Assembly: GCF_900163785.1 (NCBI RefSeq)
Contig: NZ_FUKN01000013.1
Coordinates: 806,001-870,000, forward strand
Source of the DNA: Psychrobacter sp. JB385
GTDB lineage: Bacteria > Pseudomonadota > Gammaproteobacteria > Pseudomonadales > Moraxellaceae
Direction: 5' to 3'
Length of the DNA stretch: 64,000 bases
Below, piece after piece: positions 45,269-54,689 of this stretch. The notes beneath the pieces were generated by a model. The model was not told the origin of the DNA and made no database searches. It saw only the letters and a program-made list of their open reading frames with translations. Every line of letters starts with the position of its first letter. The stretch's first letter is position 1. The translations under genes were made by a program, and so were the position numbers.

Positions 45269-46423
45269 TTACTCGCTCACTTCTTTGATCATATTGCGTG
45301 CAATGATGATTTGCTGAATCTGAGTCGTCCCTTCATATAAGCGGTATAAACGCACATCACGATAAAAACGCTCAATACCATAATCAGCGATATAGCCTGC
45401 GCCGCCATGAATTTGAACGGCTCTATCCGCGACGCGGCCACACATTTCGGTAGCAAACATCTTGGCACATGAGGATTCGGTCACGACATCTTTGCCTTCA
45501 TCACGCAGACGAGAGGCATCTAATACCATAGATTTGGCGGCATAAATCTCTGCCTTTGAATCGGCAAGCATCGCTTGAATGAGCTGAAAATTGGCAATGG
45601 ATTGGCCAAACTGTTTGCGATCTACCGCGTAATGTAGCGCGTCATTTAACATACGTGTAGCAGCGCCTGTACTGGCAGCTGCAATATGTAAGCGACCTTT
45701 ATCCAGCACTTTCATGGCCGTTTTAAAGCCTACGCCCTCGACACCGCCGATCAATGCACTGGCAGGAACGACGCAGTTATCAAAGGTCACATCACAAGTG
45801 TGCGCGCCTTTTTGTCCCATTTTTTTATCAATTTTGCCAAGTGTGATACCTGGCGTGTCACTCTCAACGATAAATGCTGAGATGCCGCCAGAACGTTTGT
45901 TTTGCGGATCCGTACGCGCCATCACGGTAAATACCCCAGCTTGAGGCGCATTGGTTATATAGCGCTTGGTACCATTAAGTACGTAATTGTCACCATCTTT
46001 GATGGCAGTGGTTCGAAGTGATGCAGCATCCGAGCCTGACTCTGGTTCGGTCAAGCAAAAAGAGCCAATAATCTCACCGCTGGCAAGTTTTGGCAGATAT
46101 TTTTGTTTTTGTTCTTCGGTACCGTCAATCACAAGACCAGACGAGCCAATACCATTGTTCGTACCTATCAATGAGCGAAAGGCAGGTGAGGTGCGCCCCA
46201 ACTCAAAAGCCACAATGACTTCCTCTTCCATCGTTAAACCAAGGCCACCGTAGGCTTCAGGAATCGTTAATCCAAACAAACCCAATTCACGCATTTGCTC
46301 AATGATGTCTTCTGGTAGTCGATCGTTTTCTGCTACCCAGTCCTCTTTTGGTATCAGCTGATCGGTGACAAACTGGCGGACGGTTTGGACGATATGGTCG
46401 AGTACTTCCTTATCTCTAATCAT
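45269..46423 (-). CDS. Acyl-CoA dehydrogenase
   Basis: FAD enzyme (384 residues) introducing the first alpha-beta double bond in beta-oxidation. Signatures are GSFCLTEPESGSDAASLRTTA (FAD and substrate binding), RKQFGQSIANFQLIQAMLAD and the C-terminal QIHGGAGYIADYGIERFYRDVRLYRLYEGTTQIQQ, with the catalytic base region YEGT. First gene on the minus side of the divergent promoter with two candidate operators. Resembles DcaA-like or short/branched-chain enzymes. Confidence 0.94.
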   Translation of the reverse strand: MIRDKEVLDHIVQTVRQFVTDQLIPKEDWVAENDRLPEDIIEQMRELGLFGLTIPEAYGGLGLTMEEEVIVAFELGRTSPAFRSLIGTNNGIGSSGLVIDGTEEQKQKYLPKLASGEIIGSFCLTEPESGSDAASLRTTAIKDGDNYVLNGTKRYITNAPQAGVFTVMARTDPQNKRSGGISAFIVESDTPGITLGKIDKKMGQKGAHTCDVTFDNCVVPASALIGGVEGVGFKTAMKVLDKGRLHIAAASTGAATRMLNDALHYAVDRKQFGQSIANFQLIQAMLADSKAEIYAAKSMVLDASRLRDEGKDVVTESSCAKMFATEMCGRVADRAVQIHGGAGYIADYGIERFYRDVRLYRLYEGTTQIQQIIIARNMIKEVSE

Positions 46424-46540
46424 GGATTTCTTCCTTGTTGAAACAATGGCTAAGCTTGCCTAATGGGGGTGTTACGATTCATTCGAATAAACAGCATAAT
46501 AGATAGTTTAGTAAATTACAACGATTTTGGTTCAAAAAAC

Positions 46541-46553
46541 CGCAATGCGGTAT
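46541..46553. promoter_or_regulatory. Candidate IclR-family operator, copy 2
   Basis: ACCGCAATGCGGT, an odd palindrome (ACCGC-AAT-GCGGT) followed by ATTTA. It lies in the divergent promoter region between acyl-CoA dehydrogenase and enoyl-CoA hydratase, on the dehydrogenase side. Confidence 0.6.
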
Positions 46554-46653
46554 TTAATGATACTGGAATATAGTAGCATGATGATTTTCTTTTGATTATA
46601 TCCATGTTTATCGCTTCACAAATCAAAATAAAAAGTATATATTGGAATTAAAT

Positions 46654-46666
46654 ATCGCTATGCGGT
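46654..46666. promoter_or_regulatory. Candidate IclR-family operator, copy 3
   Basis: ATCGCTATGCGGT followed by ATTTA, sharing ATGCGGTATTTA with copy 2 and CGCTATGCGGTA with copy 1. It lies 50 bases before the enoyl-CoA hydratase start. Confidence 0.6.
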
Positions 46667-46716
46667 ATTTATTATTTTAAAGGAATTGTTTACAAAGGTT
46701 TAAAGGGAAAAATGTC

Positions 46717-47493
46717 ATGGAAGAGCAAATAATTTTGACTGAGCAGCAAACGAACGGCGTTTGCGTGATAACGCTCAATCGACCCAAAGTTCGTAATGCG
46801 TTAAATACTGAACTACGTCAAAAACTGGCAGATATCTTTATCCAGCTCAATGATGATCCACAGACTAAAGTCATTGTGCTAACTGGTGGTGATAAGGTAT
46901 TCGCAGCTGGCGCTGATGTTAATGATTTTTTGACGGCAAAAACCGTCGATGTATATCTACGTCATAGTGAGCGTTATTGGGATGCGATTACCAATTGTCG
47001 CAAGCCAATTATTGCTGCGGTCAATGGTTATGCGCTTGGCGGCGGCTGTGAGCTGGCTATGCACGCTGACATCATTGTCGCTGGCAAGTCTGCTAAATTT
47101 GGTCAACCAGAGATCAAAATTGGGCTGATGCCAGGAGCTGGGGGCACGCAGCGATTGTTTCGCGTGATTGGCAAGCATAAAGCCATGAAGCTGATACTAA
47201 CAGGCGATATGATCAGCGCTGAGGCCGCGGATCAAATGGGATTGGTTTCTGAAGTGGTAGACGATGAAACCACCATCAAGCGTGCCATTGAAATTGCTGA
47301 AAAATTGGCCAGTTACTCGCCCATTGCATTGATGCAAATCAAAGAAGTGGCCAATCTTGGTGTGGATATGCCACTACAGGCTGCATTGGCTTTGGAGCGT
47401 AAAGCCTTTCAGATTTTGTTTGATACTGAAGATCAAAAAGAGGGTGTGAAAGCCTTTTTGGAAAAACGTGACGCCAATTATAAAGGTCAGTAG
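46717..47493 (+). CDS. Enoyl-CoA hydratase
   Basis: Crotonase-fold hydratase (258 residues) forming 3-hydroxyacyl-CoA from enoyl-CoA. The oxyanion-hole segment is KVFAAGADVNDF, and the two catalytic glutamates are in GGGCELAMHAD and GQPEIKIGLMPGAGGTQRL. PaaF/DcaE-like. First gene of the plus-strand operon hydratase, 3-hydroxyacyl-CoA dehydrogenase, thiolase, ligase, thioesterase. Confidence 0.94.
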   Translation: MEEQIILTEQQTNGVCVITLNRPKVRNALNTELRQKLADIFIQLNDDPQTKVIVLTGGDKVFAAGADVNDFLTAKTVDVYLRHSERYWDAITNCRKPIIAAVNGYALGGGCELAMHADIIVAGKSAKFGQPEIKIGLMPGAGGTQRLFRVIGKHKAMKLILTGDMISAEAADQMGLVSEVVDDETTIKRAIEIAEKLASYSPIALMQIKEVANLGVDMPLQAALALERKAFQILFDTEDQKEGVKAFLEKRDANYKGQ

Positions 47494-47569
47494 CGTGTGG
47501 TTTGCTAAGGATAAGCAGACCAATTTTTTGAAAATAAAATTATTCAACAAGATCATATAAAGGACGACT

Positions 47570-49186
47570 ATGACCGCCAATACAACAAATATCAAATCAT
47601 TGGCCATCATCGGCACAGGTGTCATGGGCATGGGTATCGCCCAAATTGCTGCCCAAGCAGGTATTCAGGTGCTTTTGTTCGATGCCAAAACGGGCGCTGC
47701 TGCACAAGGGCGTCAATCTCTTCAAACCATGCTCGAAAAACTAACGGCGAAAGGTAAGTTCACTGACGCGCAGCTTCAATCTGCTCTAGAAAACTTGATA
47801 GTGATTGACAATATAGCCAACATATCTACAGTAGATGTCGTTGTTGAAGCCATTGTTGAAAACCTAGAAATCAAACAACAGCTTTTTAAACAATTAGAAA
47901 GCATTGTGCCTGCCGAGACGATTTTGGCAACCAACACTTCCTCATTAGCCGTGACCGCGATTGCTGCCAATTGTGTGCATCCAGAACGTGTGGCTGGATT
48001 TCACTTTTTTAACCCAGTGCCGCTCATGAAAATTGTTGAAGTGATTCCGGGACTTTCTACTCATCCATCCGTCGTCGAGACATTGACTGCATTAGCAACG
48101 CGCATGGGACATTTAGGGGTGGTGGCAAAAGACACGCCAGGCTTTATTGTCAATCATGGTGGTAGAGCTTACGGTACAGAGGCCTTAAAAATATTGGGAG
48201 AAGGGGTTGCCAGTTTTGAGGATATTGATCGCATTTTGCGTGAAGGGGCTGGCTTTCGGATGGGGCCGTTCGAGCTACTCGATCTGACGGGTATCGACGT
48301 CTCTCACCCCGTGATGGAATCGATTTATACCCAGTTTTATCATGAAGATCGTTACCGTCCCCATCCCTTAACCCGTCAGATGCTGATAGGAAAAAAGCTC
48401 GGTCGTAAAGTTGGTGAAGGCTTTTATCAATATACAGAAAATAAAAAACAAGAGGGTCAAAAAGTCACAGAAACTGCATCTAAACAGCCATCGCTTGAGG
48501 TGTCAGCATCTAATGCAGCCATTACCTCAGTTTGGATTGGCGCTGACGTAGTAGAGGATAAGCAGCAGCTGATTGACTATTTGAATGCTAACAATATCAA
48601 CATCGACAATGGCGATAAGCCACAATCTGACAGTCTGGTATTACTGGCAATGTATGGCGAGGACACAACCAATGCTGCTATGCGCTATCACGTGAATCCC
48701 AAACAAGCGGTTGCCATCGATATGCTGACTGACTTGTCAATGCATCGTACGTTGATGCCAAGTATCGTCACCCAAGATAAGTTTGTGGCACAAGCCTATG
48801 CTTTATTTGGTAAACATCCAGACAAAACCATCAGTGATAATGAAAAGTCAATACAGGCTACGGTTGGTGTCACACTCATCAATGAAAGCACAGGCTTTGT
48901 GGCGCAGCGAGTCATCGCAATGGTGGTTAATTTAGGCTGTGATATTGCACTGCAAGGTATCGCCTCTCCTGACGATATTGATAATGCGGTTAAGCTGGGA
49001 CTTGGGTATCCCTACGGCCCTATCTCATGGGGAGATAAGCTTGGTGCTGAGCGGATATTACTCATTTTAGAGCGTATTTATGGATTAACGGGCGATCCGC
49101 GCTACCGTTCTAGCCCATGGTTACAGCGCCGTGCCACCTTAGGTATCTCATTATTTACTCAGCAGCAGCATGGTTCATGCCAATGA
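47570..49186 (+). CDS. 3-hydroxyacyl-CoA dehydrogenase, PaaH/DcaH-like
   Basis: NAD-dependent oxidation of 3-hydroxyacyl-CoA to 3-oxoacyl-CoA. The 538-residue protein has an N-terminal Rossmann domain (IIGTGVMGMGIAQIAAQAG), the HFFNPVPLMKIVEV motif with the catalytic histidine, and DTPGFIVNHGGRAYGTEAL of the first dimerisation domain. A second 3HCDH C-terminal domain is seen near ESTGFVAQRVIAMVVN to LGYPYGPISWGD. This long, two-C-domain architecture is typical of PaaH. Its 3' end overlaps only a non-used upstream start of the thiolase. Confidence 0.93.
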   Translation: MTANTTNIKSLAIIGTGVMGMGIAQIAAQAGIQVLLFDAKTGAAAQGRQSLQTMLEKLTAKGKFTDAQLQSALENLIVIDNIANISTVDVVVEAIVENLEIKQQLFKQLESIVPAETILATNTSSLAVTAIAANCVHPERVAGFHFFNPVPLMKIVEVIPGLSTHPSVVETLTALATRMGHLGVVAKDTPGFIVNHGGRAYGTEALKILGEGVASFEDIDRILREGAGFRMGPFELLDLTGIDVSHPVMESIYTQFYHEDRYRPHPLTRQMLIGKKLGRKVGEGFYQYTENKKQEGQKVTETASKQPSLEVSASNAAITSVWIGADVVEDKQQLIDYLNANNINIDNGDKPQSDSLVLLAMYGEDTTNAAMRYHVNPKQAVAIDMLTDLSMHRTLMPSIVTQDKFVAQAYALFGKHPDKTISDNEKSIQATVGVTLINESTGFVAQRVIAMVVNLGCDIALQGIASPDDIDNAVKLGLGYPYGPISWGDKLGAERILLILERIYGLTGDPRYRSSPWLQRRATLGISLFTQQQHGSCQ

Positions 49187-49262
49187 TCTAGCGTACAAAA
49201 ATGTAGTGACGAAACGATGTGTTTTATTCAAATACATTCTAAAACAACAACAAGGAACAGTT

Positions 49263-50465
49263 ATGTTAGATGCTTATATTTATGATGGATTAAGAAGCCC
49301 GTTTGGTCGGCATGGTGGCGCTTTAGCAACGGTTCGTCCTGACGACTTGATTGCCACGGTGATAAAGAATTTGGTGGAAAAGCATCAACTACCTAACGAT
49401 ATTTTTGATGAAGTATTGATCGGTAATACCAATCAAGCAGGCGAAGACTCACGCAACATTGCCCGTAATGCTGCGCTGCTAGCAGGGTTAGATGTAAAAA
49501 CACCAGGTCAAACCGTCAATCGCCTGTGCGCTTCAGGATTGTCAACCGTCATTGATGCAGCGCGTAGCATTACTTGCAATGAGGGCGATATATTTTTGGC
49601 AGGCGGTGTTGAGTCAATGACCCGTGCGCCTTTTGTCTTTGCTAAGACCGAGCAGCCTTTTAGTCGTGAATGTAAAGTATTCGACACCACTATCGGCAGC
49701 CGGTTCCCTAATCCTCTCATCGAAGAGCAGTTTGGCAACGATAGCATGCCGCAAACAGGTGATAATGTGGCGCGTAAATATGATATCAGTCGTGAAGCTG
49801 CGGATAAATTTGCAGCCGCTTCGCAAGCTAAATACCAAGCTGCCAAACATGCTGGGTTCTTCGACGATGAAATAACACCAATTATGGTATCGCAAGGCAA
49901 AAAACTCCCTGAAAAAGCGATAACGGAAGATGAACATCCACGTGCCAGCTCTACGGTTGAAGCATTACAGAAGTTAAAACCGCTGAATAAAGAAGGTGTC
50001 GTCACCGCAGGCAATGCGTCAGGCATCAATGATGGCGCCGCTGCATTAATTATCGGCTCAAAACAGGCAGAAGAAAAGTTAGGCTTCAAGCCTATTGCCA
50101 AGATTCTTGCGTCTGGTGCCATGGGTGTTGAGCCAAATATTATGGGCGTAGGCCCTATTGAAGCTATTAAGCTTGCGTTAAAACGGGCTGATTTAACCCT
50201 TGATGACATGGCAATCATTGAGATTAATGAAGCATTTGCCTCACAAGTACTGGGCTGTCTCAAAGGTTTAGATATTGATTTTGATGACAAGCGCGTCAAC
50301 CCCAATGGCGGAGCAATTGCTGTTGGGCATCCGCTTGGGGCGTCAGGAGCAAGAATTGCATTAAGCACCGCGCGCGAGCTACAGCGTACTGGTGGCAAGT
50401 ATGCAGTAGTCAGCTTATGTATTGGTATTGGGCAAGGACTTGCCATGGTGATAGAACGGGTATAA
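49263..50465 (+). CDS. Acetyl-CoA acyltransferase, 3-oxoadipyl-CoA thiolase-like (PaaJ/PcaF/DcaF)
   Basis: Thiolase of 400 residues that cleaves 3-oxoacyl-CoA. The nucleophilic cysteine is in NRLCASGLSTVIDAAR, the acid/base histidine in NPNGGAIAVGHPLGASGAR, and the second cysteine in SLCIGIGQGLAM. The N-terminus DAYIYDGLRSPFGRHGGAL is characteristic of the 3-oxoadipyl-CoA thiolase branch. The ATG at 49263 has AAGGA seven bases upstream; the frame open from 49170 overlaps the previous gene without a ribosome site. Confidence 0.93.
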   Translation: MLDAYIYDGLRSPFGRHGGALATVRPDDLIATVIKNLVEKHQLPNDIFDEVLIGNTNQAGEDSRNIARNAALLAGLDVKTPGQTVNRLCASGLSTVIDAARSITCNEGDIFLAGGVESMTRAPFVFAKTEQPFSRECKVFDTTIGSRFPNPLIEEQFGNDSMPQTGDNVARKYDISREAADKFAAASQAKYQAAKHAGFFDDEITPIMVSQGKKLPEKAITEDEHPRASSTVEALQKLKPLNKEGVVTAGNASGINDGAAALIIGSKQAEEKLGFKPIAKILASGAMGVEPNIMGVGPIEAIKLALKRADLTLDDMAIIEINEAFASQVLGCLKGLDIDFDDKRVNPNGGAIAVGHPLGASGARIALSTARELQRTGGKYAVVSLCIGIGQGLAMVIERV

Positions 50466-50521
50466 ATCTTCTACGCTACCTTTATTACTACGGTTCTCGC
50501 CACATTATTTTATGATCAAGG

Positions 50522-52270
50522 ATGACAATAATGACTTCGATACTTAACCAGCATGAGGATTATCAGCAAGCTCAAGACGCTTATGGTTTTCCTTTAATCA
50601 TTAAACAACTACTCAATCGTGCCAAGATTGCTTCTACCAATCAAACCATTAGTTACGCTGATAAGGTCACTTATACGTATGCTGAGTTTTTTAAGCGCGT
50701 CAACCGTTTGGCAAACGTGCTTAAAACCATAGGTTTGCAAGCTGGTGATGTGGTTGCTGTTATGGATTGGGACAGTCATCGTTACCTTGAAGCCTATTTT
50801 GCTGTACCTATGTCTGGCATGATTTTGCAAACGGTCAATGTGCGTCTGGCTGAAGACAAAGTACTGTACACCATCAATCATGCCAAACCGAAAGCGTTGT
50901 TGTTAAATGCTGAATTTGAGCCAATGGCAAAAAACTATCGTCAGGATGCACCTTCTATCGAGAAAGTTGTTTGGCTCGATGACACACAGTTTGATAAGAC
51001 GAAGCTCGACGACACAAAGCTCGATAACACAAAGTATAGCGAATATGAGCCACGAACTGAGCAAGTCAGTATGCCGGATTATGTCGAAGGGGAGTATGAA
51101 GCCCTATTAGCTGCGGCCAGTGACGCGTTTGATTTTCCAGATTTTGATGAAAACACCATTGCCACGACATTTTATACCAGTGGCACAACAGGCGACCCAA
51201 AAGGTGTCTTTTTTACCCATCGGCAAATCGTATTACAGACGCTGGCAAGTACGCTAGCATCCGCATTAAATGCTGAAGGTCAAGGCGCTCGCTACAATGA
51301 TGTATACATGCCAATGACACCGCTATTCCATGTGCACGCTTGGTGTTGGCCATATGGAGCAACCATGATAGGACTCAAACAAGTGTATCCGGGACGCTAC
51401 CTCGCCCCAAGGTTGGTGGACTTAATTGAACAGCACAAGGTGACACTCTCACATGGCGTGCCAGCAATTTTACAGATGTTATTAAAGGAGATGGCTGCGC
51501 GAGGACGTAAGTTTGATGGTCTCAAATTATTGTTAGGTGGCTCAAAGCTCAATGAAGGCTTAGCCAAAGCGGCCATTGAAAGCGGTATCGAGTTCATGTC
51601 TGGGTTCGGTATGTCAGAATCCTGTCCTGTGTTATCTAGAGCGGTATTTGATGATAAAACGGATTCAATGGAAACGCCAGAGCAGCTTAACTATCGCTGT
51701 CTTTCTGGCTCGCCAATCATGCTCGTCTCCATGGAGATATGGGACGAAAATGGCAAGCCTCAACCCATGGATGGTAAATCTACAGGAGAGTTGGTTATTC
51801 GAGCGCCTTGGCTGACCCAAAGCTATTTTAAAAACTCAGATGCTGGGAATGAGCTCTGGCAAGGTGGCTGGATGCATACCCAAGATATTGCCAGTATTTC
51901 CTCAAGTGGTACGTTGAGTATTACGGATCGGCTAAAAGATGTGATTAAGTCTGGTGGTGAATGGATATCCTCGCTTGAAGTTGAGACTATTTTCTCGTTT
52001 CATCCAAGTGTCGCTGATGTGGCAGTAATTGGGATACCAGACGAAAGGTGGGGCGAGAGACCGTTAGCGTTGGTCGTCTTAAAACCTGACTATGTCGATA
52101 CCAAGGCGGCTGATATTTTAGCGTTAGGCCATCAGGCAGTGGAAAAAGGATATCTGCCAAAGTATGGCGTACCAAACGAAATCAAGTTTTTATCAGAAAT
52201 GCCAAAAACCAGTGTGGGAAAGCTTGATAAAAAAAGAATGCGGATGATGTGCGCAGAAAAACTGATTTGA
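50522..52270 (+). CDS. Fatty-acid-type acyl-CoA ligase
   Basis: ATP-dependent acid:CoA ligase (582 residues) of the adenylate-forming superfamily, which should activate the imported acid. Motifs: TTFYTSGTTGDPKGVFFTHRQ (P-loop), FMSGFGMSESCPVL, TDRLKDVIKSGGEWISSLEVE and the catalytic lysine in PKTSVGKLDKKRMR. An insertion around residues 160-175 shows an in-frame repeat (KTKLDDTKLDNTK). ATG codons at 50522 and 50531 are both possible. Follows the thiolase by 56 bases. Confidence 0.92.
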   Translation: MTIMTSILNQHEDYQQAQDAYGFPLIIKQLLNRAKIASTNQTISYADKVTYTYAEFFKRVNRLANVLKTIGLQAGDVVAVMDWDSHRYLEAYFAVPMSGMILQTVNVRLAEDKVLYTINHAKPKALLLNAEFEPMAKNYRQDAPSIEKVVWLDDTQFDKTKLDDTKLDNTKYSEYEPRTEQVSMPDYVEGEYEALLAAASDAFDFPDFDENTIATTFYTSGTTGDPKGVFFTHRQIVLQTLASTLASALNAEGQGARYNDVYMPMTPLFHVHAWCWPYGATMIGLKQVYPGRYLAPRLVDLIEQHKVTLSHGVPAILQMLLKEMAARGRKFDGLKLLLGGSKLNEGLAKAAIESGIEFMSGFGMSESCPVLSRAVFDDKTDSMETPEQLNYRCLSGSPIMLVSMEIWDENGKPQPMDGKSTGELVIRAPWLTQSYFKNSDAGNELWQGGWMHTQDIASISSSGTLSITDRLKDVIKSGGEWISSLEVETIFSFHPSVADVAVIGIPDERWGERPLALVVLKPDYVDTKAADILALGHQAVEKGYLPKYGVPNEIKFLSEMPKTSVGKLDKKRMRMMCAEKLI

Positions 52271-52409
52271 TTCAAAGAATGCTTCTTAATAATCATACAA
52301 CCCTCATTTGAGGTTACTGCTTCTTTTAGTAGGTGTATTCATAGGCCAGTTTATACATAGATTTATAAATAGATAGGTACATCTATCGGCATGACGAGAC
52401 GAGAATAAT

Positions 52410-52880
52410 ATGAAGGCTTTAGGTATATTACCAGAAATACAAGAAACGCTTAATAAAGACAAGCGTCACCCTATGCATGGTTTTGCTGCCATTTACTCTC
52501 AACAAGTAGAGTGGGGCGATATGGATTCTTTTGGTCATGTCAATAATGTGGTCTATTACACTTACGCTCAAAATGCTCGTATTTACTATAACAGTCAATT
52601 GAATTTATTTAATGAAAAGACTTTTTCTGTCATGGCAGCATCGTCTTGTCAGTACTTCAAACCTGTAACTTATCCCGATACCTTATGGATTGGCGTTCGA
52701 GTCAAGAAAATTGGCAATGCCAGCTTGATTCATGAATACACTTACTATAGTACGGCTATGAATACTATCGTTGCCAAAGGCGAGTCGGTACTGGTATATC
52801 TCGATAAAGAAAGTGGCCAAAAGAAAAATATTGATGAGACTAAAAAAGCGGCGATTATGGCTTTTGATCATGTTACTTAA
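52410..52880 (+). CDS. Acyl-CoA thioesterase, hotdog fold (4-hydroxybenzoyl-CoA thioesterase type)
   Basis: Thioesterase of 156 residues. The catalytic segment is QVEWGDMDSFGHVNNVVYYTYAQNARIYY, the YbgC/FadM-like pattern with the active-site aspartate in the WGDMD stretch. Probably releases free CoA from dead-end acyl-CoA and protects the pathway's CoA pool. It ends the operon, 139 bases after the ligase, before a terminator at 52965. Confidence 0.88.
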   Translation: MKALGILPEIQETLNKDKRHPMHGFAAIYSQQVEWGDMDSFGHVNNVVYYTYAQNARIYYNSQLNLFNEKTFSVMAASSCQYFKPVTYPDTLWIGVRVKKIGNASLIHEYTYYSTAMNTIVAKGESVLVYLDKESGQKKNIDETKKAAIMAFDHVT

Positions 52881-53559
52881 TTTGTTTGGCTGAAACAAAC
52901 GTCTATAAACAGTTGGGCCTTGCTTATCGTTTTTACAGTCTATTAGAGTAAGTATTTGGCAGTCAAAAGCCCCACGCCGTATAAGGTATGGGGTTTTATG
53001 ATAATATATAATCAAGGTTTTCTTTCTTCCTGCTTGCGGCGTTGAACAACTTCTAATTATTCTTAGTGTTAGCGCATTCTACAAGCCATACTCAACAAAT
53101 TATGTCATAGCGTAATTATTCTTCCCTATTCTACTGATACCTCTCTTTACCCATAAGCCAGCTCATGCTGTCCATTATCTATTCTACCTCTGCAATACCA
53201 ATCTTAAGCACCTAACTAGATCATCACATATACATGCTTGTCCCGATTCGCTCTATGCTGCTAATTGAGTAACACTTGCATTATTACTTCTAATCTATCA
53301 GTGTTTTAACGCTAACTTCTGCTTATAAAACTCGCATTACATTTTCCATGATCAATCAAAAGTTATTAGCTGTGCTTATAAATACTATTAATTTATAACG
53401 TTTGACTGTGACTTTTCAGCAACATATATTAGAGAAAAACAAGTAAAACCTATTAAATTTAGCTATCTACCATAAGATATAGCCAAATATGCTTCGGTAA
53501 GTATATTAGGATTTTTAATACGATTTTTTAAATGCTTTACAAACAAAGGAATGTTCAAA
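52881..53559. other. Intergenic region, 679 bases
   Basis: The longest gap in the window. It contains the terminator at 52965 and then an AT-rich stretch before the amidohydrolase gene, with no frame showing coding character and no repeat that I recognised. It presumably holds the promoter of the second catabolic cluster. Confidence 0.5.
52965..52998 (+). terminator. Rho-independent terminator after the thioesterase
   Basis: AAAGCCCCA and TGGGGTTTT form a stem with inner CC/GG pairing around GTATAA, followed by a short T-rich end. Related in sequence to the tRNA-Arg terminator at 60697. Confidence 0.7.
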
Positions 53560-54621
53560 ATGAAAATTTACAACCACGAAAATCAAATGCTTCATCATCC
53601 GCAAAGCTATTTTTCTCGAGGGAAAATGCGTCAGCCGCAAGAAAAGCCTGAGCGTTTGACTGAGCTTTTAAAAGCACCAGAAGCTCTAAACTTGAAAATT
53701 ATGATGGCTGACGAGATAGGTATTGCCCCGATTTTAGCAGTGCATGACTTGGGGTACGTGAATTTTTTGAAGAATGCCTATAGTGAGTGGATAGCGGTAG
53801 ACGAAGACATGGGTGAAGAGGTCCAGACTACTATCTATATGCCAAATAATAATGATGGCTTAGGTATTTTGGCAAAAGCCGCTAAGTATCAAGCGGATGG
53901 TAGTGCCCCTATTGGTGAACATTCATGGACGTCTATTTACTGGTCGGCTCAAACGGCACTTAATGCAGCCGAGGCCTTATTGAATGATGCAGATCATCAA
54001 AACTCTAATGAGAACAAGGTGCAAATATGTCTAACCAGACCTGCGGGGCATCATGCTCGCAAGAGCGCGGCAGGTGGTTTTTGTTATCTAAATAATGCTG
54101 CCATCATCGCTGAACATCTTCGTCAGAAATTTCAAAAAATTGCCATCATAGATACGGATATGCATCACGGTCAGGGCATTCAGGAATTATTCTACGACCG
54201 TAATGATGTGTTATATACGTCTGTACATGGCAGTCCTATCAATTTTTACCCAGTCGTCGCAGGTCATGAGCACGAACGAGGTGTAGGGGCGGGCTATGGA
54301 TATAACATCAACTTTCCGATGCCACATGGCACCGATGAATCTGGATTTTTTCATTACGTCGATCAATCAATCGACGCTCTAAAACTCTTTGACCCAGACG
54401 TTATTGTTCATGTATTAGGGTTTGATGTTTATAAAGATGATCCACAAGCCAAATGTCATGTTAGCACCGAAGGCTTCAAGATTTTGGCAGAAAAAATCCA
54501 AGCAATAAACAAACCTGTCATTGTGCTGGTCGAAGGAGGATATTGCATAGAAAAGCTCAATGAAAACTTACAAGCTTTCCTCTCTGGGTTTACTGCGGAA
54601 AGGACCATCGATAATGACTAG
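53560..54621 (+). CDS. Histone deacetylase-like amidohydrolase (acetylpolyamine amidohydrolase type)
   Basis: Zinc amidohydrolase of the HDAC superfamily (353 residues), most like bacterial acetylpolyamine amidohydrolases. Catalytic features are intact: the His pair in RPAGHHARKSAAGGFCYLNN, the zinc ligands D-x-H in IIDTDMHHGQGIQELFY, and the late aspartate in LGFDVYKDDP. It should deacylate an N-acyl amine substrate. I chose the ATG at 53560 with AAAGGA nine bases upstream; the ATG at 53551 abuts the same site. First gene of a cluster with an M20 amidase, an SSS transporter, a ThDP enzyme and a LysR regulator. Confidence 0.88.
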   Translation: MKIYNHENQMLHHPQSYFSRGKMRQPQEKPERLTELLKAPEALNLKIMMADEIGIAPILAVHDLGYVNFLKNAYSEWIAVDEDMGEEVQTTIYMPNNNDGLGILAKAAKYQADGSAPIGEHSWTSIYWSAQTALNAAEALLNDADHQNSNENKVQICLTRPAGHHARKSAAGGFCYLNNAAIIAEHLRQKFQKIAIIDTDMHHGQGIQELFYDRNDVLYTSVHGSPINFYPVVAGHEHERGVGAGYGYNINFPMPHGTDESGFFHYVDQSIDALKLFDPDVIVHVLGFDVYKDDPQAKCHVSTEGFKILAEKIQAINKPVIVLVEGGYCIEKLNENLQAFLSGFTAERTIDND

Positions 54622-54689
54622 TTGTAGTCAGTGATTGATTGTTTATCGAGCTATCTAACGAAAATAAAACCTTTAGAGGTCAGACTAAA

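Noticed and set aside
49508..50446. 312-codon open frame on the minus strand
   Set aside because: It is the antisense shadow of the thiolase gene; it has no family similarity and no ribosome site.
42735..52880. Cluster as a phenylacetate (paa) pathway
   Set aside because: The ring epoxidase genes paaABCDE, paaG and paaZ are absent; only beta-oxidation-type steps are present.
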